This document shows, in pieces, positions 52,306 to 62,179 of a stretch of 64,000 nt of DNA. How positions within the stretch are numbered: the stretch's first letter is position 1; each line of letters opens with the position of its first letter. The notes under the pieces are model-generated. The model was not told the origin of the DNA, did not search any database, and saw only the letters and a list, made by a program, of their open reading frames with translations. A program made the position numbers and the translations under genes. Source of the DNA: CAYPTY01 sp964413935 (GTDB lineage Bacteria; Bacteroidota; Rhodothermia; Balneolales; Balneolaceae); the NCBI GenBank assembly GCA_964413935.1, contig CAYPTY010000014.1:24626-88625 (forward strand). The letters are read 5' to 3'.

Positions 52306-53157
52306 TTAGTTCTTAAACATGGTGCTGAGCACGAACCAGATATTCTCCTTGCGTTCCATCAAGCGGCGGCTGAAATAAGGGAACCAGTCGGATCCAAAAG
52401 GTACATAAACCCGTGTTCTATAACCCTCGTTTGTCAGCTTGATCATGGTGCTTTCCCTCAGTCCGTAGAGCATCTGAATTTCAAATCGATCTTTGGGTAT
52501 GTCATTTTGATTGGCATAACCTGTAACCCAGTTGATGAGCTCATCATCATGTGATCCAAAACGAGGATAAGAAGTTTTATCGATCAGGACCTTTGCATAC
52601 TGCTTGAAAGCCTCCCGGATGGCTGGCATATTCTGCAGGGCGATGTCGGCCGATTCCTGATATGCTCCTTTCACCAGCCGGATATCTGCATTCATCTCTG
52701 CCAGCTCATCAATATCTTTTTTAGAGCGATGCAGCATGGCCTGAATCACGGTTCCCACATGCTTCCCGTATTTCTCATGTACTTCTTTGAATATGTCGAT
52801 GGTAACCTGAGTAACTCCGGACCCTTCCATATCGATGCGCACAAACTGATCATGCTGCTTTGCTACATCCATCAGCCGGAATAAATTTTCCTTACAGAAT
52901 TCCCGGTCGATATCCAATCCCATCATAGTGAGTTTGATGGAGATGGTACTGAGTAACCCGGTTTCCTTAATCCCGTCCAGCAACCTGATATAACTCTCAA
53001 CGGTTTCCTTAGCTTTATCCTCATCCTTCACATTCTCGCCCAGGAGGTCAAGGGTGATGGCAATATCTTTTTCGTTCAGATACTGAACCTTCGGAATCGA
53101 CTCCTGAAAAGTCTCACCGGCTACAAATCTTTTAGCAAGGATAAAGGGTAGTTTCAT
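52306..53157 (-). CDS. Proline dehydrogenase
   Basis: A 283-residue FAD enzyme oxidising proline to pyrroline-5-carboxylate, a monofunctional PRODH without the aldehyde dehydrogenase half of PutA. Key segments are LSTISIKLTMMGLDID, VRIDMEGSGVTQ, RLVKGAYQE and the C-terminal FEIQMLYGLRE followed by YVPFGSDWFPYFSRRLMER. It likely feeds the electron transport chain. Its stop abuts the start of the membrane peptidase gene. Confidence 0.93.
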   Translation of the reverse strand: MKLPFILAKRFVAGETFQESIPKVQYLNEKDIAITLDLLGENVKDEDKAKETVESYIRLLDGIKETGLLSTISIKLTMMGLDIDREFCKENLFRLMDVAKQHDQFVRIDMEGSGVTQVTIDIFKEVHEKYGKHVGTVIQAMLHRSKKDIDELAEMNADIRLVKGAYQESADIALQNMPAIREAFKQYAKVLIDKTSYPRFGSHDDELINWVTGYANQNDIPKDRFEIQMLYGLRESTMIKLTNEGYRTRVYVPFGSDWFPYFSRRLMERKENIWFVLSTMFKN

Positions 53158-53310
53158 AAGCAGAGATGAGTTTAGCTGAGCAAAGATAGTAAATTGGGCT
53201 TCAGCCCGCTATATGCCACGTTCTAAAATTTGTGCCCTCGCTTGTAACTATAAAAAGAATGGGGCGTAATCAAGCTTCATCGATAATTGAATATGCAGAT
53301 GAGGTACATT

Positions 53311-54255
53311 ATGTGGAAGCTGAAATTGAAAATTGGATTAATCTCTATCATGAGCATGTTTTTGATACTACTTGCTCTTTTTTTAACAACGGATCTTCAG
53401 GCGCAGTCTCCGAGAGATGCTTATGAAATAAGAGAGTTGAACGTGGATGGCATCACCAAGCTGGATGTAAGAACAGCGGGAGGCTTTATTCGTGTTGAAG
53501 GTAAGCGAGGAAGTACAGCCGAAGTTCAGGTATATGTGCGAAGAAGGGGGGAATACTTCAAGAAGGGGGAAATCGACCTGGATGAATGGAGCATCGACAT
53601 TGAGCAAAACGGGGATGAAATCCGCGTTGTGGCCGACCGGGAAGGCAGCTGGAACTGGAATAGCCGGACGCCCAATGTGTCTTTTGTGGTAATTTTGCCA
53701 CCAGAAACGGTTTCTGAACTGCGAACCAGCGGAGGTAGTATTACCATGAAAAATCTGGAAGGTAATCAGGTTGCACGAACCAGCGGGGGCAGCATCAATG
53801 TGGAGAATATAACCGGTAACACCGAGGTGAAAACCAGCGGGGGCGCCATCGACGTTAAAGATGTCAGCGGTAATGTGAATGCAGGTACCTCCGGGGGTAC
53901 CATTACCATTGCTTCCATAGATGGAAATGTGGAAGCGCGAACCTCAGGCGGTGGAATTGACCTGAGTGATATATCCGGAAATGTAAATGGCAGAACTTCC
54001 GGTGGAGGAATTCGCGCAGAACTAAGCCAGCTGGCCGAATTTGTTGATCTGTCCACTTCAGGTGGCAGTATTCGGATAAAAGTTCCGGAAGGCTCCGGCC
54101 TTGACCTGAACCTGAGAGGGAATTCAGTGCGCACCGATCTTCAAAATTTCAGCGGCTCCTCTAAAAGAAATAAGGTAGAGGGAACGGTTAATGGAGGGGG
54201 AACCCGCATCGAAGCCCGAACTTCCGGAGGTTCGGTTCGGCTTGAATATAACTGA
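53311..54255 (+). CDS. Exported DUF4097 beta-strand repeat protein
   Basis: A 314-residue protein with a long signal sequence (cleavage near LQAQ) and, at about residues 130-260, seven successive TSGG-x-I units, six of which recur every 54 bases exactly (53725-54048). DUF4097 domains form right-handed beta-helix-like structures of unknown role. I start at the ATG preceded by GAGG six bases upstream (MWKLKLKIG); ATGs at 53293 and 53299 are in frame. Confidence 0.85.
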   Translation: MWKLKLKIGLISIMSMFLILLALFLTTDLQAQSPRDAYEIRELNVDGITKLDVRTAGGFIRVEGKRGSTAEVQVYVRRRGEYFKKGEIDLDEWSIDIEQNGDEIRVVADREGSWNWNSRTPNVSFVVILPPETVSELRTSGGSITMKNLEGNQVARTSGGSINVENITGNTEVKTSGGAIDVKDVSGNVNAGTSGGTITIASIDGNVEARTSGGGIDLSDISGNVNGRTSGGGIRAELSQLAEFVDLSTSGGSIRIKVPEGSGLDLNLRGNSVRTDLQNFSGSSKRNKVEGTVNGGGTRIEARTSGGSVRLEYN

Positions 54256-54275
54256 CCGGAAAAGCCCAATTTGCG

Positions 54276-54305
54276 AAGCGGACCGTTATGCGGCCCGCTT
54301 TTTTT
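54276..54305 (+). terminator. Terminator after the DUF4097 gene
   Basis: AAGCGGACCG at 54276-54285 pairs with CGGCCCGCTT at 54291-54300 (9 of 10 pairs), followed by more T bases. It isolates uvrA from the upstream gene. Confidence 0.8.
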
Positions 54306-54366
54306 ATGGTTTGGAAACATCGGATAGTGAACGAAAACACGTATATTGTGTGCTTAACTCATTTAC

Positions 54367-57204
54367 ATGATGTCCGAAAAAACAGCCAGCAAGTCAGACG
54401 CGAATAACAAGAAGCAGAACCCAGCAAACGGTTATCGTCCGATCATCATCAAGGGAGCCCGGACGCACAATCTGAAGAACATCGATGTTGAGATTCCCCG
54501 CAATAAACTTACGGTGGTAACCGGGGTTTCAGGTTCGGGTAAATCCAGCCTGGCTTTTGATACCATTTATGCTGAAGGACAGCGCCGATATGTTGAATCC
54601 CTCTCATCCTATGCTCGACAGTTCCTTGAGCGTATGGATAAGCCTGATGTTGATTTCATGCAGGGTATATCTCCGGCCATGGCCATCCAGCAAAAAACGA
54701 CTTCAACCAATCCCCGGTCTACCGTCGGAACCACTACCGAAATTTATGATTACCTGAGGCTGCTATTCGGCCGTATCGGTAAAACCTATTCACCGGTTTC
54801 AGGGAAGGAAGTAAAAAAAGATACTCCCCGTACTGTAATTGAAAGAATGCGGGAAGAATTTGAGGATGGGGATCGATTTTTTGTGTTGTACTCCATCCCA
54901 CATCACAAAAAGAAAAATGTGGGCGAGGAACTGAAGGTTCTGAAAGAAAAAGGCCTTCCCCGCCTGTTGAATGTAGTAACGGAGGAGATGCTGGATCTGA
55001 CGGAAACGGATGTGGATCTTAAATCTTTTAAAGCTGCAGACTACCGGGTGCTGGTAGATCGCCTTGTTTTTAAGGAGGATGAACATGTAATCACCCGAAT
55101 TGCCGGTTCACTGGAAACAGCTTTTCATGAGGGTTTTGGACGTTGCTCGGTGAAAAAGCGAGGCGGTGAAGAATTCCGATTTTCCGAACGCTTCGAAATG
55201 GACGACATGGAATTCACCGAACCCACGCCTCAGATGTTTTCCTTCAACAATCCGTATGGGGCTTGTAATACCTGTGAGGGTTTTGGCAGAGTGGCCGGCA
55301 TTGATGAGGACCTGGTCATTCCAGTTCCTGAAAAGACGATCAGGGACGGTGTTATTGCTCCGTTTAACTCACAGAAGTTTTCAAAGCATAAACGGGATCT
55401 CATCAAAGTAGCAGCTAAATACAAGCTTCCCATCGATGTGCCTTACATGGATCTGGATAAGGATGTGAAGCGCATTCTCTGGCAGGGAAAAGACGATTAC
55501 ATCGGCATCTACAAATTTTTTGATGAAGTAAAATCACAGGCATACAAAGTGCACATGCGGGTGCTGTACTCCCGTTACCGCGGATACAGCCGCTGCCCGG
55601 ACTGTGAAGGCTACAGAGTGCGTAAGGATGCACTCTATGTAAAAATCAATGGGCTGCATGTCGGGGAAATTTCAGAAATGACCATTGGTTACGCCCGTGA
55701 TTTTTTCGACAAAATTGAACTGAGTGAATTTGAGGAGAGTGTAGCCGGCCAGATTTTATTCGAAATACGAAAACGACTGAAATACCTGGACGAAGTTGGC
55801 CTGGATTATCTGACGCTGGACCGGCTGGCAAGCACCCTGAGCGGCGGGGAATCACAGCGCATCAGCCTGGCGAATTCTCTGGGATCATCCCTGATCGGAA
55901 GTTTGTATGTGCTGGATGAGCCCACCATCGGATTGCATCCCCGAGATAATGACCGGCTGATTCGTATTCTGGAGTCTTTACGGGACATTGGGAACACCGT
56001 TCTGGTTGTGGAGCACGATCCGGATATGATGAAATCGGCTGATAACATCATTGACATCGGACCATTTGCGGGTATTTTTGGCGGGGAAGTTGTGTTCAAC
56101 GGAACCTATGATGAGCTAAAAAACTCAGATTCGCTTACCGGAAAGTTTGTGTCTGGCCGAAAGCAGATTCCGCTGCCTAAAAAGCGAAGAAAAGGAAGCA
56201 GCCGAAGTATTTTATTAAAAGGCGCATCGGAGCATAATCTGAAAAGCGTGGATGTGGAGATTCCACTAGGTAAGATGGTGGTTGTGACTGGGGTCTCGGG
56301 TTCCGGAAAATCCACACTGGTGCATGATACCTTGTATGCTGCCATCAAGAAGCATATCGGAACTTACAATCAAAAAGTGGGAAGGCATCGGGAAATCAGT
56401 GGATTATCAGCCGTTCATCAGGTTGAGATGGTGGATCAGAGTCCCATCGGCCGGTCTACCCGATCCAATCCGGTAACCTATACCAAAGCCTTTGACGGTA
56501 TTCGTGATTTATTTGCCAGTACAAGGCAGTCTAAGATTATGGGCTACACTGCCGGACACTTCTCTTTCAATGTGCCGGGCGGACGCTGTGAAACCTGTCA
56601 GGGTGAAGGGGTTCAGAAGATCGAAATGCAGTTTATGGCCGACATCGAACTAACCTGTGAAGTATGTAACGGCACGCGCTTCCGAAAGGATGTACTCAAT
56701 GTTAAATATCAGGGTAAAAATATCCATGAAGTGCTGGATATGCCAATTTCTGAAGCACTGGAGTTTTTTGAGGATGTGAATGCGGTTCATTCCAAACTTA
56801 AGCCTCTTGATGATGTGGGGCTGGGTTACCTGAAACTGGGGCAGAGCGCGACAACCCTTTCAGGTGGCGAAGCACAGCGCGTAAAGTTGGCCCGGTTCCT
56901 GAGTAAAACCTCCAATGAGCATACCCTCTACTTTTTTGATGAGCCAACCACCGGTTTGCATTTTGAAGACATTGCCAAGCTGCTGCAGTCATTCAATGAA
57001 CTGGTGGAGCAGGGTCACAGCGTGATCATTATTGAACACAATCTGGATATCATCAAGTCTGCCGACTGGTTGATTGACATTGGCCCGGAAGGCGGCTTCG
57101 GCGGAGGACAAGTGGTTTTCAGCGGAACACCGGAAGATCTGGTCAAAGAGAATACCACACACACCGCCCGCTTTCTGAAGGCTTATCTGGACGAACACCA
57201 TTGA
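54367..57204 (+). CDS. uvrA: Excinuclease ABC subunit A
   Basis: The 945-residue damage sensor of nucleotide excision repair. Two ABC ATPase halves are visible, each with VTGVSGSGKS (about residues 46 and 638) and an LSGGE signature. The first zinc module has CNTC and CPDC, the second CETC and CEVC, all cysteines intact. The length fits standard UvrA rather than the shorter UvrA2. The 3' end is followed by 140 bases without a clear terminator before the ABC permease gene. Confidence 0.97.
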   Translation: MMSEKTASKSDANNKKQNPANGYRPIIIKGARTHNLKNIDVEIPRNKLTVVTGVSGSGKSSLAFDTIYAEGQRRYVESLSSYARQFLERMDKPDVDFMQGISPAMAIQQKTTSTNPRSTVGTTTEIYDYLRLLFGRIGKTYSPVSGKEVKKDTPRTVIERMREEFEDGDRFFVLYSIPHHKKKNVGEELKVLKEKGLPRLLNVVTEEMLDLTETDVDLKSFKAADYRVLVDRLVFKEDEHVITRIAGSLETAFHEGFGRCSVKKRGGEEFRFSERFEMDDMEFTEPTPQMFSFNNPYGACNTCEGFGRVAGIDEDLVIPVPEKTIRDGVIAPFNSQKFSKHKRDLIKVAAKYKLPIDVPYMDLDKDVKRILWQGKDDYIGIYKFFDEVKSQAYKVHMRVLYSRYRGYSRCPDCEGYRVRKDALYVKINGLHVGEISEMTIGYARDFFDKIELSEFEESVAGQILFEIRKRLKYLDEVGLDYLTLDRLASTLSGGESQRISLANSLGSSLIGSLYVLDEPTIGLHPRDNDRLIRILESLRDIGNTVLVVEHDPDMMKSADNIIDIGPFAGIFGGEVVFNGTYDELKNSDSLTGKFVSGRKQIPLPKKRRKGSSRSILLKGASEHNLKSVDVEIPLGKMVVVTGVSGSGKSTLVHDTLYAAIKKHIGTYNQKVGRHREISGLSAVHQVEMVDQSPIGRSTRSNPVTYTKAFDGIRDLFASTRQSKIMGYTAGHFSFNVPGGRCETCQGEGVQKIEMQFMADIELTCEVCNGTRFRKDVLNVKYQGKNIHEVLDMPISEALEFFEDVNAVHSKLKPLDDVGLGYLKLGQSATTLSGGEAQRVKLARFLSKTSNEHTLYFFDEPTTGLHFEDIAKLLQSFNELVEQGHSVIIIEHNLDIIKSADWLIDIGPEGGFGGGQVVFSGTPEDLVKENTTHTARFLKAYLDEHH

Positions 57205-57344
57205 AAGCCAAGGTTTAGGATTTGTTAATTCTCGCAGTATGGATTAGATGTGGATCGAAATTTATCTAAATTCAGAGCTCATTCATTTTGTGACAAAATT
57301 ACCTTGAGAGCCTGTTTCTCAGCACTTTTCTGAATACCTGAACC

Positions 57345-58907
57345 ATGGGACTGGACCTGTTTTCCAAATTACTGAATCTGAACTGGCGGATTTTTCTATC
57401 AAATCTGACCCGATTGCAGATTATCCTGATATCAGGCTATGCATTCTTTCTGCTCATCATGCTGGCCAACCTGCTGGGATCCGCGCTGGTGATCATTTTC
57501 ATGGAAAACGATCCAAGACTCAGCCTTGAGGTGCCCTGGCTGACCCCTCAGATCTACTTTTTCATCCTGCTGGTGTTTACCAACTCGTTCTGGCTGATGC
57601 ATTTTTCCTTCACGAACCTGCGCCTGCTCAATATGGAGGAAAACCGCAAGCTGCTGGGATTCGGTTTTCCGGTTAATAAACTGGCCTGGTATTTAAATCT
57701 GATCGGTTTTTTCCACCCCATTAACCTGATTTACAACTTCACCTGGATCGTATTTCTCTTAGTGCAAATTGATTACTGGTATCAGGTACCGGTTTCCATT
57801 CTCGCGGTGCTGATTAACTATTCAGTGATTTATTCCATCAAGCATCGTTTTCTGAGAATTGTTGAAAAGCGATTCATGTGGGTGGTGTTCAGTATTCTTT
57901 TTCTGGTTTTTGTTGTGTTTCAGGGTATCGCTCTCTTCGCAGAAAATTCGCTTGAGCTCATTGCCCGTATCCTTCCGGATCTGATGACCCTCAATGAATG
58001 GCTGTCTTATCTTCCGGGTGGCCTGATGCTGCAGACGGCCGGAACCCCCTACTCCATTCAGACGGCGCTGGTACTCATTGGCAGTGGTTCCATCATCCTG
58101 ATTGCGGTGGTACTGGATCATTACAACAAGACCAAAGACGGACTTCTGAATCCCAGCATGAAATCCAAGAAGAGGGAGAATGGCAAATTGTGGAAGTTCC
58201 TGCGGAAATGGTTCGGGCATAATGCCGGTAAATACTATTACTATGTGATCACCCACCCTTACAACCGCATTCAGTTTCTTACTATCGCCCTTATTCCCGC
58301 CGTTTACATTCCCCTGCTGCTTCAGCTTAAATACGGATCGGTTTCGGCTGTGCTCATTCCTACCATGCTGGCAGCTGTTCCGGTCGCCCTGCTCGCGATG
58401 GGTATGGCGAATATGTATGGCTATGAACATCGGGAGCTACTGCTGCATCTTCAGTTTCCGGAGCCGCTTGAGAAACAGCTGAAAGAGCGTTTTCTGGGCA
58501 TTATAACGGTACCGCTGTTCATCTTTTATGCCATAACTGCTGCTGAGACCTTATTTCTGCCTGAATTCGGATCGGTCTGGGGAATATTTATTTCCAACAC
58601 TTTCTTTTTTATGTGCTTTATGCTGCTTTTTGTGTGGAGTTCATCATTTCAGTATCAGAAGGCAATTTATTCTTCCTTCAGTTATAAGCATCCGATATTC
58701 TCACAGAAAGTCACCTTCGTGATGTCATTTCTCATTTTTATGCTGGGTTATGCTGTATTTATACCGATAGGGGATTATCAGATTTATCGTCTCGGAATAA
58801 TGAGTTTTTTGATTATGGCCATTGGTACCTATCTTTGGCTGCAGTTTGGACTGCTTTCAAAACTGTTCAACAACAAAGTGTTATACCAACTCTGGAACGA
58901 CCACTAA
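57345..58907 (+). CDS. ABC transporter permease, multi-pass
   Basis: A 520-residue membrane protein with about twelve hydrophobic segments, the size and texture of an ABC-2-like export permease. I see no diagnostic motif, and assign it by hydropathy and by the ATPase gene two genes downstream in the same operon. Substrate unknown. The intervening gene encodes an Lgt homologue. Confidence 0.75.
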   Translation: MGLDLFSKLLNLNWRIFLSNLTRLQIILISGYAFFLLIMLANLLGSALVIIFMENDPRLSLEVPWLTPQIYFFILLVFTNSFWLMHFSFTNLRLLNMEENRKLLGFGFPVNKLAWYLNLIGFFHPINLIYNFTWIVFLLVQIDYWYQVPVSILAVLINYSVIYSIKHRFLRIVEKRFMWVVFSILFLVFVVFQGIALFAENSLELIARILPDLMTLNEWLSYLPGGLMLQTAGTPYSIQTALVLIGSGSIILIAVVLDHYNKTKDGLLNPSMKSKKRENGKLWKFLRKWFGHNAGKYYYYVITHPYNRIQFLTIALIPAVYIPLLLQLKYGSVSAVLIPTMLAAVPVALLAMGMANMYGYEHRELLLHLQFPEPLEKQLKERFLGIITVPLFIFYAITAAETLFLPEFGSVWGIFISNTFFFMCFMLLFVWSSSFQYQKAIYSSFSYKHPIFSQKVTFVMSFLIFMLGYAVFIPIGDYQIYRLGIMSFLIMAIGTYLWLQFGLLSKLFNNKVLYQLWNDH

Positions 58908-58921
58908 ATTCCTAAAACTCC

Positions 58922-59785
58922 ATGTTCCCTATTCATCTGGATTTTGGTCCCTTCAGTCCTTACTTCTATGAAGGTGCATACTTTGCGATTTCCATTCTGA
59001 TCGCAGCTTACTGGGCTTATCACCGTCAGAAAAAGCTGGTGAACGAGGAGAAGCATTTCGAGGGAATCGTGACCTGGTCGCTGGTTTCAGCTTTGTTTTT
59101 TGCACGCCTTTCGCACTTCATTTTCTGGGAGCCGGAATACTTCCTCTCAAATCCTGCTGTATTTTTTCAGCTTAGCGGTGGGAACAGTATTGTTGGCGGA
59201 TTACTGGGCGGGATGTTTGGCGGTTGGCTCTACACCCAGCGCAAGAAAATTTCCTATTTTAGGTACTTCGCAATTTTTTCACCTCCGGTTTTGCTGGGTC
59301 AGGCCGTGGGCCGACTCGGATGTTTTCTGAATGGCGATGCTTATGGAACAGCAACCAGCCTTCCATGGGGCATAAAATTTCCGAGATATGGGGTTACCAT
59401 CCCCTCTTTCGAAACCAATACCCGGGTTTCGAGTCCAGCCTGGCGATGGTCTTATGAAAACGGCCTGGTTGATCAGTCATCTTTATACAGTGCACCTCTG
59501 CATCCCACACAACTATATGAACTGTTCGGTGATCTGGCACTGATGGTGCTGGTGATAATGCTGATCAAGAAATTGTGGGATTCAAGTACCGACCTGGCCC
59601 TTGTTTTTTATCTGCATGTGGGCGGTTACGCTTTCCTACGTTTTGTACTTGAATTCCTTCGCGCCGACAACGACACCGATAAATATTTCGGTATGACCGG
59701 TGTCCAACTGGCCTTGCTGGGCGTTTCAATCGCGGCCGCAGTGATGAGCCTTCGGCATCAACAGAAAAAACCGGCATCAGCATGA
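58922..59785 (+). CDS. lgt: Prolipoprotein diacylglyceryl transferase homologue
   Basis: A 287-residue inner-membrane protein with the Lgt pattern: HLDFGPFSPYFYEGAYF at the N-terminus, GGNSIVGGLLGG, the signature GRLGCFLNGDAYG at about 136-148 (canonical GRIGNFINGE type), and HPTQLYELFGD. Lgt attaches diacylglycerol to the lipobox cysteine of prelipoproteins. It is wedged between an ABC permease and an ATPase gene, with a 4-base overlap to the latter. It might be a paralogue with its own substrates. Confidence 0.88.
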   Translation: MFPIHLDFGPFSPYFYEGAYFAISILIAAYWAYHRQKKLVNEEKHFEGIVTWSLVSALFFARLSHFIFWEPEYFLSNPAVFFQLSGGNSIVGGLLGGMFGGWLYTQRKKISYFRYFAIFSPPVLLGQAVGRLGCFLNGDAYGTATSLPWGIKFPRYGVTIPSFETNTRVSSPAWRWSYENGLVDQSSLYSAPLHPTQLYELFGDLALMVLVIMLIKKLWDSSTDLALVFYLHVGGYAFLRFVLEFLRADNDTDKYFGMTGVQLALLGVSIAAAVMSLRHQQKKPASA

Positions 59786-60543
59786 GTGATTTCGCAGTAG
59801 ATATAAAAGGTCTTGAAAAAAGCTATGGTGACACCAAAGTATTGCAGGGGCTGGATATTCAGATTCCGAAAGGGAAGATATTTGGCCTGATCGGACCCAA
59901 CGGTGCCGGTAAATCAACCCTGATTGGCGTACTTACCGGCCTGCTCAAATATGAATCCGGTGAGATTGATATTCTGGGCCTGGCTTTTAACAACAAAAAC
60001 GAGCAGGTAATCAAGGCGGATATGTCGTCTGTGCTTCAGCCGCCTTTACTTTTCGAAGCTTTTACCAGTCATGAATTTCTGGATTATGTTTGTGATGTGT
60101 ATCAGGAAAGTGAAGAGGGACGTGATCAACGTATCAGCAACATTCTGGATTACTTTGACATTGCGGATTATGAGCACGTAAAAGTGAATAAGATGAGTGC
60201 GGGCAGCCGAAAAAAACTGGCCTTTTGCGGTGCTGTCTTAGCTAATCCGAAACTGATGTTCCTGGATGAGCCCTTTGAAGCAGTGGATGTCATTTCAATT
60301 CAGCGTATGAAGTCCATCCTGAAAAAAATCAGTGACAAGGGCGTTACCATCTTCATCACCAGTCATATTCTTGAAGTAGTGGAAAACCTTTGTGATGAAA
60401 TTGCCATCCTGAATAACGGCAAGATAATCGCATATCTGGATGAAGTTCAGCGTAAGGAGCTGAAAAAAGACGCCAACCTTCACGAAATATTTGAGCGGTA
60501 CGTTCCGGTGGAGGATAAAGGGGAAGTGCTGGACTGGCTTTAA
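59782..60543 (+). CDS. ABC transporter ATP-binding protein
   Basis: A 253-residue ATPase: Walker A GPNGAGKST at about 34-42, signature MSAGSRKKLAF (altered from LSGGQ) at about 137, Walker B LMFLDEPFEAVD at about 155, and switch histidine in ITSHILEVVE. It probably pairs with the permease two genes upstream. The altered signature sequence is characteristic of some exporter ATPases. Its stop overlaps the convergent TerB-like gene by four bases. Confidence 0.93.
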   Translation: MSDFAVDIKGLEKSYGDTKVLQGLDIQIPKGKIFGLIGPNGAGKSTLIGVLTGLLKYESGEIDILGLAFNNKNEQVIKADMSSVLQPPLLFEAFTSHEFLDYVCDVYQESEEGRDQRISNILDYFDIADYEHVKVNKMSAGSRKKLAFCGAVLANPKLMFLDEPFEAVDVISIQRMKSILKKISDKGVTIFITSHILEVVENLCDEIAILNNGKIIAYLDEVQRKELKKDANLHEIFERYVPVEDKGEVLDWL

Positions 60544-60890
60544 CCGAATACTTCTTTCAGTCGGTCAATTTTCTTTCTTTCATTATCTTTCACACGCCCG
60601 TCAGCTCCCGCTACTGCTTCTGCAAGCAGTACCATAAGTCTCTTACCATCATCGCTGAAGTTCTTAGCGATATAATCGATGGCTTCCTCGATCTGGGCTT
60701 TTACGTTGTCGGTACTCAGGCTGTTGATATGACTAAAAGTCTGATGGTAATTTTCCATACTGTAGTTCATATCGGTAAGAATTCGCTGCACACTCTCGAG
60801 TTCGGGATAAGAAATACTGCCATCTGAACATTCTACCCAGAAAATAATGATATCAATCGCGGTTTCTTCGTTGAGTTTTATCTTTCCCAT
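60540..60890 (-). CDS. TerB-like helical protein
   Basis: A 116-residue helical protein resembling the TerB/tellurite-resistance-like domain (AVAGADGRVKDNERKKIDRLKEVFG, quoted in parts, at the C-terminus). The acidic DGxI/DGRV pair is a metal-site-like feature of this fold. Function unknown. It follows the GAF gene by 17 bases on the minus strand. Confidence 0.7.
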   Translation of the reverse strand: MGKIKLNEETAIDIIIFWVECSDGSISYPELESVQRILTDMNYSMENYHQTFSHINSLSTDNVKAQIEEAIDYIAKNFSDDGKRLMVLLAEAVAGADGRVKDNERKKIDRLKEVFG

Positions 60891-60907
60891 TCCCGATTTA
60901 TTTGAGG

Positions 60908-61384
60908 TTAGAATTCCTTTGAAAGTAACTTACAAATTTCTTCTATCAACTCGACATGGTTTTTAGTGAAGGCGTTAACCGTATGTGAGTCAATGTCGAG
61001 CTGGCCTACGAATTCCTGCTCTTTCATGATGGGAACCACCAGTTCAGATTTCACATTGATGCTGCAGGCAAGGTAATTATCCTGATGGCTGACATCATCC
61101 ACCAGAAAGGTATTATGGCTTTCAGCCACCTGACCGCAAATTCCGGTTCCGTAGGGGATGCGGGTGTGATCTGTGCTTTCACCTACATAAGGGCCGATCA
61201 CCAGTTCATCTTTACCCTCGGGGTCAGGCAAATAAAAGCCGGTCCAGTTAAAGACATCAACATGATCGTCAAGCAGTTCACAGACGGCGAAGAGCTTCTC
61301 GTCACGGGTTACATTTCTTTTCAGGATTTCTTCAACATCCTCAAGGATGGAATCGGTGTCTATTTTGGTGGCTACTGTGCTCAT
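60908..61384 (-). CDS. GAF-domain protein, probable free methionine-(R)-sulfoxide reductase
   Basis: A 158-residue single GAF domain with the cysteines and surroundings of fRMsr enzymes: GTGICGQVAE (one cysteine), the downstream VDDVSHQDNYLACS (second) and SELVVPI. fRMsr reduces free methionine-R-sulfoxide. The third cysteine of the E. coli enzyme is not evident, so catalysis is likely but not certain. Divergent from marC. Confidence 0.8.
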   Translation of the reverse strand: MSTVATKIDTDSILEDVEEILKRNVTRDEKLFAVCELLDDHVDVFNWTGFYLPDPEGKDELVIGPYVGESTDHTRIPYGTGICGQVAESHNTFLVDDVSHQDNYLACSINVKSELVVPIMKEQEFVGQLDIDSHTVNAFTKNHVELIEEICKLLSKEF

Positions 61385-61494
61385 GCTGATTTTTTGTTTT
61401 GAAAATAAAATAAACTAAGCTTGGTCAAAATTAAGCTTTCAGAAAAAGGGATTAGTTTTACAAAAATCCCGATACAAGATCGTACCTTTAGGGC

Positions 61495-62172
61495 ATGGAA
61501 GAATTTCTCTCACAAATTGAACCGCTAACCCTTAATGTGATGGGTGCGGGTGCATTACTTGTGGCAAGTTTCATCTCCCTATTTTCGGTGGTGAATCCGG
61601 TTGCCGCTTTACCGGTATTTTTAACGGTGACAGAACATCACGATGAGCAAGAACGATCCACAATAGCCCGCAAGGCTTCAATTCTAATGTTCTTTGTGCT
61701 GTTTACTTTTCTACTCATCGGAACTTATATCCTGAGCTTTTTTGGAATCAGTTTGTCGGGTATAAAAATTGCCGGTGGGCTGGTTATTCTCAGAGCAGGA
61801 TTCTCCATGCTGAATCCGGATAAAGGGGGCAGAAAATTAAGCGATGAAGATGAAACAGCCGGACAGGAAATGGAAGATCCCTCTTTCAGTCCGCTTGCAA
61901 TGCCGCTGCTTTCAGGTCCGGGTAGTATTGCCGTTGTAATCGGTTTCGGTGCACAGGCTCAGGGCGTATTTGATTATGTAGTGAATGGGGTTTCGGTCTT
62001 TATCGTATGCATGATTACCTATGTTTTGTTAAGACTCTCCCCAACCATCGTCAAGTTCATCGGGAAATCAGGCATGACGGTTATGACCCGAATGATGGGG
62101 TTCATCGTACTTACCATTGGGGTGCAGTTTATCATCAATGGTATTGGTTTTGTTTATGGTTTACTGAATTAG
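61495..62172 (+). CDS. MarC-family membrane protein
   Basis: A 225-residue, six-helix protein of the MarC (UPF0056) family. SLFSVVNPVAALPVFL is the family's first helix, LAMPLLSGPGSIAVVIG its central motif. No transported substrate is known; the early link to multiple antibiotic resistance in E. coli has not held up. Followed 7 bases later by a DinB gene. Confidence 0.93.
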   Translation: MEEFLSQIEPLTLNVMGAGALLVASFISLFSVVNPVAALPVFLTVTEHHDEQERSTIARKASILMFFVLFTFLLIGTYILSFFGISLSGIKIAGGLVILRAGFSMLNPDKGGRKLSDEDETAGQEMEDPSFSPLAMPLLSGPGSIAVVIGFGAQAQGVFDYVVNGVSVFIVCMITYVLLRLSPTIVKFIGKSGMTVMTRMMGFIVLTIGVQFIINGIGFVYGLLN

Positions 62173-62179
62173 GTAAAGG

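Noticed and set aside
53725..54075. Regularly spaced repeats that might suggest a CRISPR-like array.
   Set aside because: The period is 54 bases, in frame, and codes for a beta-repeat protein; there are no unique spacers.
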